DNA of 64,000 bases, taken from Stereocaulon alpinum (taxonomy: Eukaryota > Ascomycota > Lecanoromycetes > Lecanorales > Stereocaulaceae). The notes beneath the pieces were generated by a model that saw nothing but the letters and a program-made list of their open reading frames with translations, was not told the DNA's origin and did not search any database. Both the position numbers and the translations under genes were made by a program. Shown here one piece after another: positions 34,473-46,089 of this stretch (the stretch's first letter is position 1; each line of letters opens with the position of its first letter). The stretch covers positions 124,001-188,000 of the forward strand of contig JAEUBA010000008.1 of NCBI GenBank assembly GCA_018257865.1. The letters are read 5' to 3'.

Positions 34473-36605
34473 TGGAGGATCTGCAGGAATTCATCCATGT
34501 TGAGTTTGTTCAATCTCTCGGTCCTTGTACTGGTCTTTCGTTGGGAGAGATGTAACATCATTGAGTGTGATCGTGGAACCGACAATCAGGACGGGACTGG
34601 ATGCACGCTTAGGAGGAAGGGTAAGGACCCAAAGGGTAGGAACAGGAAAGAAACAATAGGAGGGAGAATGTGCATCGAAAAGATCGGGTCCGTCTGATCA
34701 TTTTAGTATACCAACGTCGATCACATAATGTTGTCACCGTGCTACCTCACGAAATTAGTGTTGTCTCGCTTACCCTTCTTCTCACCGTTTCCATTTCGAT
34801 GAAAGAGGCCCAGACAGTCTGTGCCTCTTTCTCCCTCCCTCACACCCACGTCTGCCCTCGCGCTGTATCCTTAAATGTCTCTCCCAGCAGGCCCAACATA
34901 CATTGCTCCCAATGTATGAACATCTCATCCGGTATTGCAGGGTATCACTCTCGTGCGGCTGTTTCCATGGCCCTTCCCATGCAAGCGTTGTCGCATAATC
35001 TGCATTGTTGATTGCAAAAGAGCCGTTTTGACCTGGGTATTGCTTTCTTTCTTCGGCTGCCCATTCGCGAAGAGCTTCGGTCGAGGGGTCATTCAAAAAC
35101 ATGATTGCTGCGCCAGGGTGCCGGATTTAAGGTTTCTCTGAAAGGAATGGTGACGACTTCTGAACGAGGAGGAGTATCTCGAGTCGATTTCGTGGAAGCC
35201 GATGGTAAATTTAGTGGAGACGAACTTCGACTTGGTGTCTTGGTCTGCTATCATTGCAGAACCTCATCGGCAGGGCGAATTACTTGCAAGTTGTACGGTG
35301 CAGATCATGCAACAAGCCCTTCTATTACGCTGCAGGGCGCAAAGAATCAATGAAGACAAAATACCGATGCAACAATTCAAGGTGGTTGCGCTATCAAGTT
35401 CAGGTCTGCATTGTGATGAAGCATGTCTTCAAGGTGCTGCACGCCACTGCAGCTCACAACTCGCCTGATGATAATCACTCTCGCAGTCTATTACCTCGCA
35501 ATAGTCCTCTGGATTGGGGTCGAGACGACAGGTGCTTTCTCCCGTGATGGAGGTCCTTGAAGCTACTGCCAGTTGCCTGCTAGAGTAGGTAGTCTCTAAA
35601 CCTGGACCGGTAGCTGGAGCGCCAAGGATCGCCAAGCACGCGGCAACCTTGCTTGGACACAGAACCATCGGCAATACAGAGTGAGAACATTCTTCATAGT
35701 ATCAGTACGAAAGTCAATTTATAATATGTCTTGGATACACCCAGATTCAGAACCTCAAAAGTTCTAGATGTACTTGACGAGGACGGTACGTTCAGAATCT
35801 TCGCATCGGTCAGTTCAATGAACGTCAAGTCAGTATACTCCCGGATATGCATTTGTTCCGATTTACTCTGGCTAGATCTACATCTGAACACGACCACACC
35901 TATCTCGTAGCGCTCCTCATTGGCCGCGCCTCCCCAAGTTTTTGCTATCAACAGCTGTTGAGTTAGTAAGTATGCCATAGCCAAGCATGATGTGTACACG
36001 TCCGCGCTGCACATAGTGGCGCGTCTTGTTGCAGAAAAGTATAGCAGAGCCATCTACAGCTCAGACTGCCTTTGTCGGCTTGCATTACTTTGCAAGTCAG
36101 TTTGCTTGGTGTTTCCAAACCGGACGTCTCTCTGAGTTGCCGCCTGCACCGAATGACCGAACACCATAGCCATAAGAATAGCGGAAGGGGCCGACACGTT
36201 TGCAACTATTCGAAGGCGTGCTCGCAGCACGATCAGTGTCGAAACCTTTGGAACGAGCAGGGTAATAGCTATGCTCACACTACGAGTCTGATAATGAGGT
36301 GTGCAAGTCAGATACCACATTGTTGGAGCAACTTGAGGTTTGTGCCGCACTTTCGCCAAAAGCATTGATCTTGAGCAGTTGGTTCTTGACTGCGGGCCCA
36401 TGTCAACGTATTAGTGGGGAGTTCAGCGTATTCAACTTCATACTCGTTAGCAACACGAGACATCCTTGGAATGATGACCTTCTCATTATAATGGCTGTTC
36501 TATCTACCCGCGATTTCGCAAGACAGGTGTTTCGGAAGTGCCCGATGTTAAGAGTACCAGATAATGCCGTCCCTCATGTCCAAATCCAAGTCCACCTAGG
36601 TTGCA
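34473..36605. other. Mostly unresolved region between the RRM-like cluster and POL4
   Basis: Contains one plausible small gene on the minus strand (listed separately) and an RRM-like fragment on the minus strand near 34930-35120 (HPGAAIMFLNDPSTEALREW) without a matching upstream exon. A minus-strand frame at 35429-35668 begins with a hydrophobic leader and has a cysteine-rich end. No full gene model could be closed. Confidence 0.35.
35694..36053 (-). CDS. Hypothetical small protein with one intron
   Basis: Unknown. The frame runs from the ATG at 36053 to the stop at 35694. A textbook branch-acceptor (TTACTAACTCAACAG) marks a 45-nt intron, 35955-35999, so the spliced product is about 104 aa: a short leader, then LLIAKTWGGAANEERYEIGV and VFRCRSSQSKSEQ, with TDLTFIELTDAKILNVPSSS towards the C-terminus. 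The intron is a multiple of three and lacks stops, so it could also be retained. No domain recognised, and whether it is expressed is unknown. Confidence 0.3.
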   Translation of the reverse strand: MALLYFSATRRATMCSADVYTSCLAMAYLLTQQLLIAKTWGGAANEERYEIGVVVFRCRSSQSKSEQMHIREYTDLTFIELTDAKILNVPSSSSTSRTFEVLNLGVSKTYYKLTFVLIL

Positions 36606-38898
36606 TCAGCACATCCTATGATGCGGCGGGCGCCAAGGAACACCCAGAAGCTCGAATATCTTCTTCTCGTCTTTGCCCTCGACCAGAGTACCCTGTGTCA
36701 CTCGCTCACGATGCTTGCCTCGAATGACGTCCTTGTATAAACCTCGCTGGTTAAGGCGCATGCCCCGCTTGCTGGCCAATAGCCGCAAACTCCTGTTGAA
36801 TATGTCGTTACCAGTGAAGTATATCAGCGCAGCTCCAAGCTCTTCACACTGGACGAACAGGAAGTCGATGCGTCGCCAGATTGTGGTTCCGGGGAGTGCA
36901 GCTGCCCCATGCCATTTACTCCCCTCTTCTCTGGCTGTGGTAGCAAGGCCGACTTTGAGGTAGCCTTTTTTAAACAGTTTGGGAATCACTCTCTCAAGCA
37001 TTACTGTGCGGAGGATGTCGATAGAGCAATCTGGCTTAGTGACAATGAAGTCGACATCTCCTGAGTCAGCAGCACCGCGTCGGTAAGAGCCCCCAATGGT
37101 GAATTGAATACTTCCGTCAATCTTACTACAAGTCTCGCGGACATATTGATCGTGACGATCCATTTCTGTTCTTGGTATGCGGGTCAGAAAATCGTCGAAA
37201 TGCTCAAGGCCTATCTTCTGATTCTTGCTAAGTCGGGCTCTTTCACGAAGATCGTCAATAGTACGATATCCCTGATCAATCCACTTAGCTGCCTGAGCGT
37301 ATCCCACTCCGTATATGTTTAGAAAGTTTTGAAAAACCTCGTCATTGGGCTCAAGATTGGCATTGTCCAATCTCTTCAGTCTGTTGGTCCACACGATCTC
37401 TTCGATCTTCTTTGCCAGTCTCTCGCCGATGAAGGGTATTGCAAAAGCTTCCTTCATCGTCATGACCTTGCTGTTCTGTTTTCGAAGTGCAGAAATGGCT
37501 CTGCGATAAGCTGTCAACCTCCAATAATCATGCATACGGTCGTAGTGATCCGCCATTTGCTGTAACACTTCGATTGTCCTGGCATTGGGGGTTTCCGATG
37601 TGCCCTTTCCGTCGTGTCTGGACATGCAGCTAAAGTGCTCCTGCCAAGAACTTTTGATAGAATTCTTGGGCTTCGTTTCAGTCCTCCCATCGTCATCACT
37701 GTGGTCTTCGTCGGAGTCATGCATGTTGAAGCTGCCTTGGGGACTCTCGTCGTCGTCAAGGTCCAGTGGCTACATCATCATTAGCACAATATTTCTAGAG
37801 CGTAGCAAAGACTTACCAAATCTTTGACAGCCTGTGCCTCCTCAATGGCTTCATCCAGGGCGTTTTCAGGATACTCAGAGTGTCGTGGAGAGCCCCCTTC
37901 TGGCCCAGAGGCCTCTATTGGATTTACCGCGCCATGACAGCTTTGACTCAGCGATTCTCCTTCATCGCCTTCCGTTCGCGAAGGCGTTTGCTGCAGCTTC
38001 AAACTTCCTCCGTTATCGGGCTTCGGTTGCAGAGCAGGAGCAGTAGACAACGCATGTGTTGAAATTGGCTTAGGCGCAAGCGCTTCTTCGTGACCTGCAA
38101 TCTGATAGTTCGGCTGGCTTGATTTGACCAGACAACGAAAGATAATGCAATCGGATATGTACGTTTCGTTCACCAATACAATCCCAGGCTGTTATGGTCA
38201 GAAAATATTCAGCATTTCAAGAACGTTACTCCGAAGCACTTACTGGGAGCACGGGGAGTTTCAGATATTGTGTTACGTCCCTGAAGCACAGGTCTTTGTC
38301 AACAATGACGTGAGTAATGGTGGATTGCCACTCTCTGGACCAGAGAGCTCCATATTCCATGGCTTTGCGAATCCGAAAGCCACGTGCGGGCGCCACATTG
38401 TTGTTAGGAACGAAGACTGTCGGAGATCAGCTCTGACGCGGACTCATACATGTCTCTATAATACGTACAAAAGCTTAGTCCTTTGAAGATCTGCTGTGAA
38501 TCTGGCATAAGCGCCAATGAATGACCTCGCTTTCGTTTGCCGTTAACTTTGGTTCCCCCTTTCGACTTCGATGGCTGATTGTTGTCATGTGGAATATCTA
38601 GTACCTCGTCTCTCTGAGCTTTGCGTGTCATGTTTGAAGAGAAAGAAGTATTCGCGGAAGCAGAACTAGCTGGATAGCTAGTCGCTGTTGATATCCAAGG
38701 CAATGGGGTCGAGATTGTCCGCCCGAGTGGATGGCTGAGTCGCGAAGGGTGGATCAGTGGGTATTTGTTGGTTCTTGCCTGAACTGATGAGTTCCTATAG
38801 CGAATTATCGCATCAGCGTTGCTCAGGTCTTCCTCTTCGGATCCATCATCGAGCCGATAGATCTCGGAAAAGAAGGCCTCCTTTTTCTCTTTCTCCAT
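36606..38898 (-). CDS. POL4: Family X DNA polymerase (Pol4/lambda type) with N-terminal BRCT, 712 aa
   Basis: Gap-filling polymerase of end-joining and base-excision repair. Exons 38469-38898, 38244-38416, 37817-38188, 36606-37769 (2,139 nt, exact codon multiple). Domains: disordered basic N-terminus with a KRKRG nuclear-signal-like patch; BRCT-like region about residues 145-215 (ALWSREWQSTITHVIVDKDL, then GIVLVNETYISDCI); acidic Ser/Pro linker; 8-kDa helix-hairpin-helix region (AFAIPFIGERLAKKIEEIV and NIYGVGYAQAAKWIDQGYRT); palm with GGSYRRG, the catalytic pair in GDVDFIV and the third aspartate in RRIDFLFV; thumb ending WRPPHHRMC. All three catalytic aspartates are present. BRCT plus Pol X matches Pol4/Pol lambda rather than Pol beta. 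Start at a true ATG. Confidence 0.93.
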
Positions 38899-39851
38899 CT
38901 CTTGCTAGCGTGTAGGGTTCTCAAATGATCCATAGGCGTATGTTTAAGAAGTGTCAGCTGTAATTTTAGCATAACACACAACACATATCTCGGTGGTACC
39001 GAGAGAATGAAGTCTGCCCCACCTACCGAAAGTGGTGACGCCTATTGACGCTAAATTCGCGAAGCACATGTGACCTTAAGCAGAGGACGTCACTAATCTT
39101 ACGACAGCCGGAACTGCATACACCATGGGATGTTCCGAAGTGATTTTTAGACAAATACGGTTATCATCTTGGCATAGGCCATAGGCCTGATCTTGAAACT
39201 CAGCCCAAGCTATCTTGGGATGGAAACACCAATGTGAGAGTGATCCGTGGGCCTGGAACCGAACAGGGGGCAAGTGCTTTCTACAGAATCCAGATCATCC
39301 AGACTTCCTCTCTAATCATGGCATGAGATTACTACAGGCCGTACTAGCTTCGAGCTACATACTAAAACAGCGATCTGTCTCATATTGACATACCAACGAC
39401 GCATATGTATTCAATTGCCTTTGACGTTCAACCCTGACAAGGCACATGCATGTCATATTCGCGCTTCTCCGCACAAGCTACCCAGCGTTTATCACCCATT
39501 CGCCAACATAATTTGCTGAAAGTATGGGAATTTTGTCTGGCTGGCTATAATGGTGGGGACGGGTGTAGAATTCTTGTATTTTGCGCCTATGTATGCGATG
39601 GCCCGGGCCCGCATTGAATCTTGCTCACGTTTCAGCTCTCTAATGCCATGCGTCACATTTGCTGGCCCGCGTGCTAACCTCAAACATAAAATGTATATGG
39701 TTTCTGCCTCGTGCACTCGAAGCTGGGGGTTCAGTGGGGCTCGCAGCCCGAGCTTGATTCTACAAGTAGTATTGGTTTCCTTCAGCTTCACATCTGCTAG
39801 TACACCGTTCCCTGTACATGGCCCTGCCATGTACTCTCATCTGTCGCAGCT
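38899..39851. promoter_or_regulatory. Divergent promoter between POL4 and the kelch gene
   Basis: 953 bp between two divergent starts. No gene supported. Confidence 0.4.
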
Positions 39852-41752
39852 ATGCATGCCAATTACGCTCTGTGTGTAGCTTCCTTATCTATCACATTCG
39901 TCAGTTTTGGTATTGTCCAAAGCACTGAAACTTTCTGCAATCGATTATTTCACTCTATAGTCGTCGCCAATGACAGACTTTATGTGGACGGGGGGGAGTT
40001 GCGAACGGTGTGCATCTCAATCGTAATAGTAGAGATACCTTAGAATTTTTACTGATAGTGTTCATCTAGATCATAGACGGCAATGTGTCTGTCACAATAC
40101 CCAGCACAGTGGACATGATTGACCTGTCGAAACCATTCAATAATTCAGACATCTCATTATGGGGTCATATCAACAAGAACAGCACTCTAGGATATAGCCC
40201 ACCAACACTCAACGATGGAAGTATATTCGCGACCAGCTCAAGGCTCTATCTCTTCGGAGGCGCACTCAGTTCTGCAATTGGCGCACCGACTACACCTCCA
40301 CAAAATGGCATTGCTGAGTACGAATTGAGTAACGATCAATGGGGTCAAGCCGTTGCAGGTGGTAATCGCGTGCAGCGGATTCATTACGGTTCCGCCGTGC
40401 AAAGCCCTACAGTCCAAGTAGCGTACTACATGGGAGGGGCTATAACCCCGAACAGCGATCCCAGCTTCAAAGCTCTTCCTAACGCTATGCCGTACATGGT
40501 TCAGGGCCTCATTACCATCGTCGAACAAACTATGACTTTTGAAAATAGCTCGACCACGGCTCTGAACGCTGACGGTACGGCCGCTGGAGGGTTTTTAGCT
40601 CTTATCGAAGCCCTAGGCTCAAGAGGAATTCTCGTATCCTTTGGAGGGTTTACGAATGTTCCGGGAGCACCCATGAGTCTCGCTGACTATGATCTGATCG
40701 ATCCATCCCTACATTTGAGTCTAGGAGACGTGTCTATCTACGATCTCGGTACCCGAACGTGGTATCAGCAACCAGCCACGGGAGATATCCCGCCCTGGCG
40801 ATACAATGGGTGCTCCGTAAGTGTCAGTGCACCGGACCAGAGCAGTCATTCAATCTACATCTTTGGAGGCTGGGGTAACAGCTTCGGAGGCTCCGACGGC
40901 GACGTATACGTTCTTTCGATCCCGTCTTTTCGATGGATCCGTGTGAACCAAGACAGTAATCGCCGACTCCGCCACCACTGCAATTTGATAGGAAACCATA
41001 CAATGCTGGCAGTCGGTGGTATCCAGCCAAACGGGCAGGACCCGCAGCCACAGGATTCTACAGGCTGCGACACTACCGCGATGTTCACCCAGGGCCTAGG
41101 CATGTTTTCGTTAAACAGCCATACATGGGTCACAAATTATGCTCCATCGCAAGGCGCAGCAGTTTATCAAGTCCATCCCAAGATCATGAACATTATTGGC
41201 GGCAATGAGAACGGGAGCGCCACGGTCCAGTCTCCAGTGGGTGGTTTCACTTCGCAAGAGCTAGGGGTCCTTCTGAAAGCACATCCAGAGCCCAATGCGA
41301 CATGCACCGTTGCAGCTGCTACTACTCATGCGGGGTACAGCCCAAGTCACACCTTCGGTCACATAGACGGCCTCAGCACAGGCAACATCGCAGGAATCAT
41401 TCTGGCAGTGCTCGCGATAGCTCTGGTATTAAGTCTAGTCCTCTTCCTCCTCCGGCGCCGTTATCGTCGCCTTCGTAATCTTCGACCTACGATTTCAAAG
41501 CCTGTTATGCAAGACCGCATATCGTCAGAGCTACATGCTGTTATCGTCTTACAAGAATTAAGTGATGGACAAATCCACGCACACGAACTAGGATCTCCAG
41601 ACAAACCACTACCGCCCAAACCATACGATGAAAAAGTCCCTAAGATACTGATCCAGGAAATGGATGCTGATGGGTCGGGGATTCATCCCGCTAAGCGGGA
41701 TGCCGGACAGCGGGACGTTAAGGAGAGGTTTGCAGTAAAAGGTTATGCGTAG
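39852..41752 (+). CDS. Kelch-repeat single-pass membrane protein, 612 aa
   Basis: Exons 39852-40007 and 40070-41752 join in phase 0 (1,839 nt). The N-terminal hydrophobic segment (YALCVASLSITFVSFGIVQS) looks like a signal peptide. The ectodomain carries kelch-type blades recognisable as YLFGGAL, AYYMGGAI, LVSFGGFT, SIYIFGGWGNSFGG, LAVGGIQPNG and NIIGGNENG, each followed at a distance by a Trp (for example DQWGQAV, RTWYQQP, FRWIRV, HTWVTN). Near residue 490-515 is one transmembrane helix (IILAVLAIALVLSLVLFLL) followed by an RRRYRRLR stop-transfer patch and a cytoplasmic tail with PDKPLPPKPYD. Fungal proteins of this layout are common and mostly uncharacterised; surface or cell-wall sensing roles are only suggested. 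A short convergent gap of 301 bp separates it from the next gene. Confidence 0.88.
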
Positions 41753-42053
41753 CATCATAGTCTCAACTATGTATTTGGACAGCACTAGCTTTTTTGATCC
41801 TAGATTCAACGACGCCCAATTTTGAATTCGCGGTAGAATGGCCGCTTTTGGTTATTATCTGTTCTTCATACTATCTTACAATGGAATCGATGGATCGACG
41901 TTTCCCTGCAATGCGCAACGTTGTAACGAAGCATCGCAGAAGCGTGTTCTTCACTTCTGATCTAGTGCATATCGATGGTACCGCTATCAGAACCCATTCT
42001 ACTCTTTCAACAGCTAAGAAAACCCGCTGCATGGTTTTCCCTACAGATGTACG

Positions 42054-42645
42054 CTAAGCAACGTCTGCAGCCAAAGTACTGTTTCGCGCCCGGCTAACGA
42101 ACTTCCCACTCGCAACCGTGAAACCTTTCCCCTCAACATTAACAGTAAAGGCCGCATCCACAGCCTCATACTGCTCCAGAAACCACTCCAGACCCACAAC
42201 AGCATTCATCCACTCTCGCCACAGCATGTTCGCTTGAGGATACAGCTTCAAGATCACAAGACCGGACCGCCAGGACTTGACGGCGGCGCCTGATGGCGCT
42301 ATGGGCTGAGACCAGTCATCTATGTTTGAGATGCATTCTTGTTTTGCTCTTTGGACGCACACCACTGCGCTGTTCTGGGCGATAGTGCGCGTGTAGTCGT
42401 AGAAGGTTATTGAGGTTGTGGTCGGTTGAATGCGGTAGGTGAAGCCGTCGTGTGGAGGGAGACGGCTGGAAGGGCTGAGTTGAGTGTGGGCGTATAATGG
42501 GAAGGGTCACTCACTCTGCGGGACTTGAATATTCTGAATTAGTGGGGACGTCTGTGAGTGATAGGGATGGCAATGGTTGAGGCGGTGCTGCGAGGATTGA
42601 AGTATGTAAATGGAGCAGGACCGCGATACGGAATAAGCTGAGCAT
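42054..42645 (-). CDS. Small secreted protein of unknown family, 180 aa
   Basis: Exons 42515-42645 and 42054-42465 (543 nt, exact codon multiple; 49-nt intron, phase 2). Start at 42645 gives a clear signal peptide (MLSLFRIAVLLHLHTSILAA) with a likely cleavage after the Ala-Ala-Pro region; the longer in-frame ATG at 42753 would bury it. The mature part has few cysteines (two visible, in VVCVQRAKQECI), a Tyr/Thr-rich strand FTYRIQPTTTSITFYDY and ANMLWREWMNAVVGLEWFLE. No domain recognised. It could be an apoplastic or cell-wall protein; nothing in the sequence shows which. Confidence 0.75.
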
Positions 42646-43834
42646 CTTTTCTTTCGGAGGAACGTCCCAGGAGGAACTACCAAGAACTTCACTGAGCGAA
42701 GATTGCGGTGTATCTTCTAATCCTGTTCTTCCGCATGACTTCCCCACTGTCAAAGTACTTGCGCCTACCAGGCTCTACTCGACAACCGCTTGGCACAGCC
42801 GCATGTGCGACTGGCGCTCACTGAACACTCCATTAGTCAACGGGAATACCAAGAGGGTGAAGGGCCTTTGAAATCTAGCTTTTGTCATCCTTTGCGCTTT
42901 TAGAGTACTTTCAGCGCTGACACGCAATCACCTCATGACTCGATCATTACCATCACCCTTACCCTTACTATGGTAGAAGGTTCAATCATTGACCGCGCAG
43001 TCCGAAACACCATATTCTTTCTTTAAGTATACTCTCCGAATCTTGGGATCAATGCTTAAAAGCCAATCACTATTTGTACGGTCTCGTACCCTCTGTTCCT
43101 GGCATTCCTGTGTCGCATGTTCCACCTTCATACCTTGGAATCCACCGACCAAAGACCCACGTTGAGAGACAGTGTGTTCCCAATGCTTGTCTTGCACATG
43201 TATTCTGTTTCGTTATTTAGTGCCTGCACAATAACCAGAAGTTTGTCGGTCAAACCTCCGCAGCCATAAATGCGCTCAGTCTTCAGCAGCAGAAGTGTTA
43301 CAGCGAAAGCGAGGATGGCATATAGCGTAACATGGCGACAGAGATGCGATTCATTGCTCTGAGGTCCGAGAATGTTTTCGAGCCGACATAAAATGTTCAA
43401 CAGGCTCAACTCGCCAATGAAAACTTTCCACAGGAGGACGACAAGAGCTTTGATTTGCATTCTGGGGCAGACATCTTCCCTTCAAATCGTACTTTACGTC
43501 AGGAGAGGTTCTTTCCTTGCAATCCGGTCACTTATGATACAGCTCTGCTACTTCAATGCTGTGACACTGATTTTGATAGAGCAGCGCAAGACGCAACAAT
43601 CAATGATAAGGTCGCAACGGTTATCAATATACGTAGTCAGCGACAGCTCATGCGTGACCTGGACTTTCGAGTCGTTTAAATAGATCTGGTCCTCATGGGC
43701 GGCCATCCCAATTGTAGCGCGTTCTCTAGGAGCTTCGTAATTGGAGCCTGATGGAGCGGGGCATCGAGATGTCCTCACCAAAAGCGTACGAAGTCCTGCC
43801 CATATAGCTAACGCGAAACTCATCAGCCAAAGAC
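42646..43834. other. Unresolved region with overlapping open frames on both strands
   Basis: Plus strand: an exon-like frame from an AG acceptor near 43401 to the stop at 43679 (reads QLANENFPQEDDKSFDLHSG at its start). Minus strand: frames 43128-43460 and 43548-43886, both with hydrophobic stretches. They overlap and none gives a closed model. One real gene may be here, but I cannot say on which strand. Confidence 0.35.
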
Positions 43835-44931
43835 ATGTTTCTCCTACTTGAGCTTTCCTCAATGCTGAGCTCACGCTGGGTCTCAATCAGACCGCACAAC
43901 CTTCTCCTCTCACAATGGCTGTGTCCTGCCTGCCAATCGAGGCTCCAATGGCCTTACAGGCGAGCATCAACCCTATCCCAACCAGCGAAGCCCTCTCCCT
44001 CCGAGCCCAAAGAACCATCCGAGGAAGACTTCCACCCCAAACCTCTCTCCCGCCCTCTCGGCCAGAACAAGCCCCCCAAGCCCGGGGAGAATAGTGGTAT
44101 AGACCACCGCACATGGCGCCAACGCCGCGAAGACTTCTTCAATTACGACAAACATCTTGAGCGGCGGAAAGAATTGTACGTTCTCTGACCATACCACCCT
44201 TCCAATCGCTTCCAGCACTGACGACGGCCCCTAGAACACGCAGAGTAGCTAAACCCTACTTCCGAGAATGGACCAATATGCGGCACCACCGTGGCAAAAC
44301 CTTCCTCTCACCCCCCAAACTCTTCAAGTCCGAGGCAGCCCTTTATTTCCCAAATATGCAAGGCTACACCATCGGGGCACCCTCCAAAATAGTCGATACC
44401 ACCAGCGTTCTAGCTGGCAAAACATCTATTGTCAGCATCTCGAGCGGTACGTGGGCGGAATGGCAGACACAGACATTCGTTAGTGAAGCACAGAACCCTG
44501 AGCTAGCGAAGGAGGTCGAGAGGTTGGGAAGAGAAGGGTTGCAGAGGGTGTGGATCAATATTGAGGAAGACTGGATGAAGGCGGGGTTGATTAGGTTGTT
44601 TCTTGGGGGAATAAGGAAGAAATTGAAGCCTGAGGAGTGGGGGAGTTATCTTGTGGTTAGGAGGGGGGTGGAGGATGATGTGAAGATGAGTATTGGGATG
44701 GCGAATGGGAAGGTTGGGTATGTGTATCTTGTTGATAAGGCGTGTAGGATACGGTGGGCTGGAAGTGGGGATGCTGTGGAAGGGGAGAGGGAGGGGTTGG
44801 TTGCGTGTGTGAGGAGGTTGATGGAGAAGGTGAAGATGGGTGCTACGAAGAAGATTGAGGGTGGGAGGATAGAGAAGGCACTGAAGGGATTGAAGCATGG
44901 AGGTGAAAAGAAGATTGGTGCCGTAAATTAA
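43835..44931 (+). CDS. ATP10: ATP10-type mitochondrial ATP synthase assembly factor, 342 aa
   Basis: Inner-membrane chaperone for assembly of the F0 sector (subunit 6/9 ring association). Exons 43835-44175 and 44244-44931; intron 44176-44243, phase 2. The joined reading crosses the intron as RKELVAKPYFREWTNMRHHR, the family's hallmark region, followed by GKTFLSPPKLFKSEAALYFP, a thioredoxin-like core (TSIVSISSGTWAEWQ) and GYVYLVDKACRIRWAGSGDA near the C-terminus. The N-terminus is Arg/Ser/Leu rich without acids (LSSRWVSIRPHNLLLSQW), typical of a mitochondrial presequence. The ATG at 43862 would shorten the leader by nine residues and is equally plausible. Confidence 0.9.
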
Positions 44932-45019
44932 AGATTCGATATTATATAGATACCCCAGTTATTCACCTTACATGCCAACTGCGCTCATTCGCCAAACACC
45001 ATGCTCAAGAGGTATCACG

Positions 45020-45865
45020 TTACATAAACCACAACAGCATCAAGACGCAAAATGCAATGAAACCCCCTAAGATGATCCCATCCCGTCGCTTCTTCGCTCC
45101 AATCCGTCCTATTAAGCTATTAATCCCCGGTATCTGACTGGCCGCTGTTACAATCCTCCGATTCACACTCGCAAGCGTCTCTCTCTGCACCCCAAACTGC
45201 TCATTGATCGCATACGCCTGACTCAGTACGCCGTCGGCAACATTGTGGCTGTTGTCTATTCGCCTCCGCTCATCGAGCATGTATTCTGCTTCTGCGTCCT
45301 CAGGATTCGAATGTCGATAAGCGTCGATGTCTGAGCGGACATTTGAGAGGAGATTAGAGCGTGTTCTCGCTTCTGTTATCTGCGATTTTAGGCGGACGAG
45401 TTCGCGCCGGTGATCGAGTAGGATGTCGCGGTGACGGGTTAGGTGGTTTTGTTTCAGGGCGGAGGCTTGGGATTCGGAATCGAGGATGCGGGAAAGTTGG
45501 GATATTAGGGCTTCACGCTGGAAGAGCAGAGGATGTTAGCGATTCTGCTAGAGTGTAGAGACAATTTCTCAACGGTGTGGAGGAGCATACTCTTTCAAAC
45601 ACATCTTGTATGGTGGCTTCGGTTTGTTGTTCGTCTTCTGTGGGTTTTAGGGGAATGTTGGGGACAGTCGAGAATTGCGAGTATTTATGGAAGTAGCCTT
45701 CGGTCTATCAATAGTCAGTTCTTATCGAAAGAACGTTGGAAGCAGAGGAGTGTTTACTTGAGTCTCCAATGTTCGGGCTTGCGAACGTAGCTGGGCCCAG
45801 CTACTGTGTCCTGGTGGTGCTGACATCCCTGCTGTAGGAGACATCATAGCCTGCGAGATAGACAT
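45020..45865 (-). CDS. GOS1: GOS1-type Golgi SNARE, 239 aa
   Basis: v-SNARE for intra-Golgi and endosome-to-Golgi fusion, tail-anchored. Exons 45758-45865, 45591-45704, 45020-45517; all introns phase 0; 720 nt. N-terminal Habc-like region (SSWAQLRSQARTLETQTEGY), central coiled coil (ALKQNHLTRHRDILLDHRRE), the SNARE motif from about residue 160 (DERRRIDNSHNVADGVLSQA, then QFGVQRETLASVNRRI) and a C-terminal anchor (GIILGGFIAFCVLMLLWFM). The conserved Qb-SNARE features fit Gos1/GOSR1, and length is close to the family's. It is divergent from the uL29 gene with 224 bp between starts and convergent with ATP10 with 88 bp between stops. Confidence 0.93.
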
Positions 45866-46089
45866 TGCGACTCTTATGGAAGCAATCAGTTACACTATCT
45901 CTCTATATCTGCCATGCAGGGGAAAAGATAGGGTATGTCCATTGGAGCCTCGCAATTCTTGGCATCACGCGGCGGCGGGCTCGCTAAGATATCACGCTAA
46001 GAAAGCTTAGCGCTTTCTGTCGCACCAACTTCGATGATTGAAGCCAACGCCATCCCAAACGACATCGACAAGTACGACACATAATCAAG

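Noticed and set aside
35254..35547. Plus-strand frame with a CRSCNKPF zinc-ribbon-like start
   Set aside because: A single C-x-x-C without a second pair, no start codon in a good context, and it overlaps RRM-like signal on the other strand.
35429..35668. Minus-strand frame resembling a small secreted cysteine-rich protein
   Set aside because: Leader is plausible, but the frame ends within a possible intron and no downstream exon fits.
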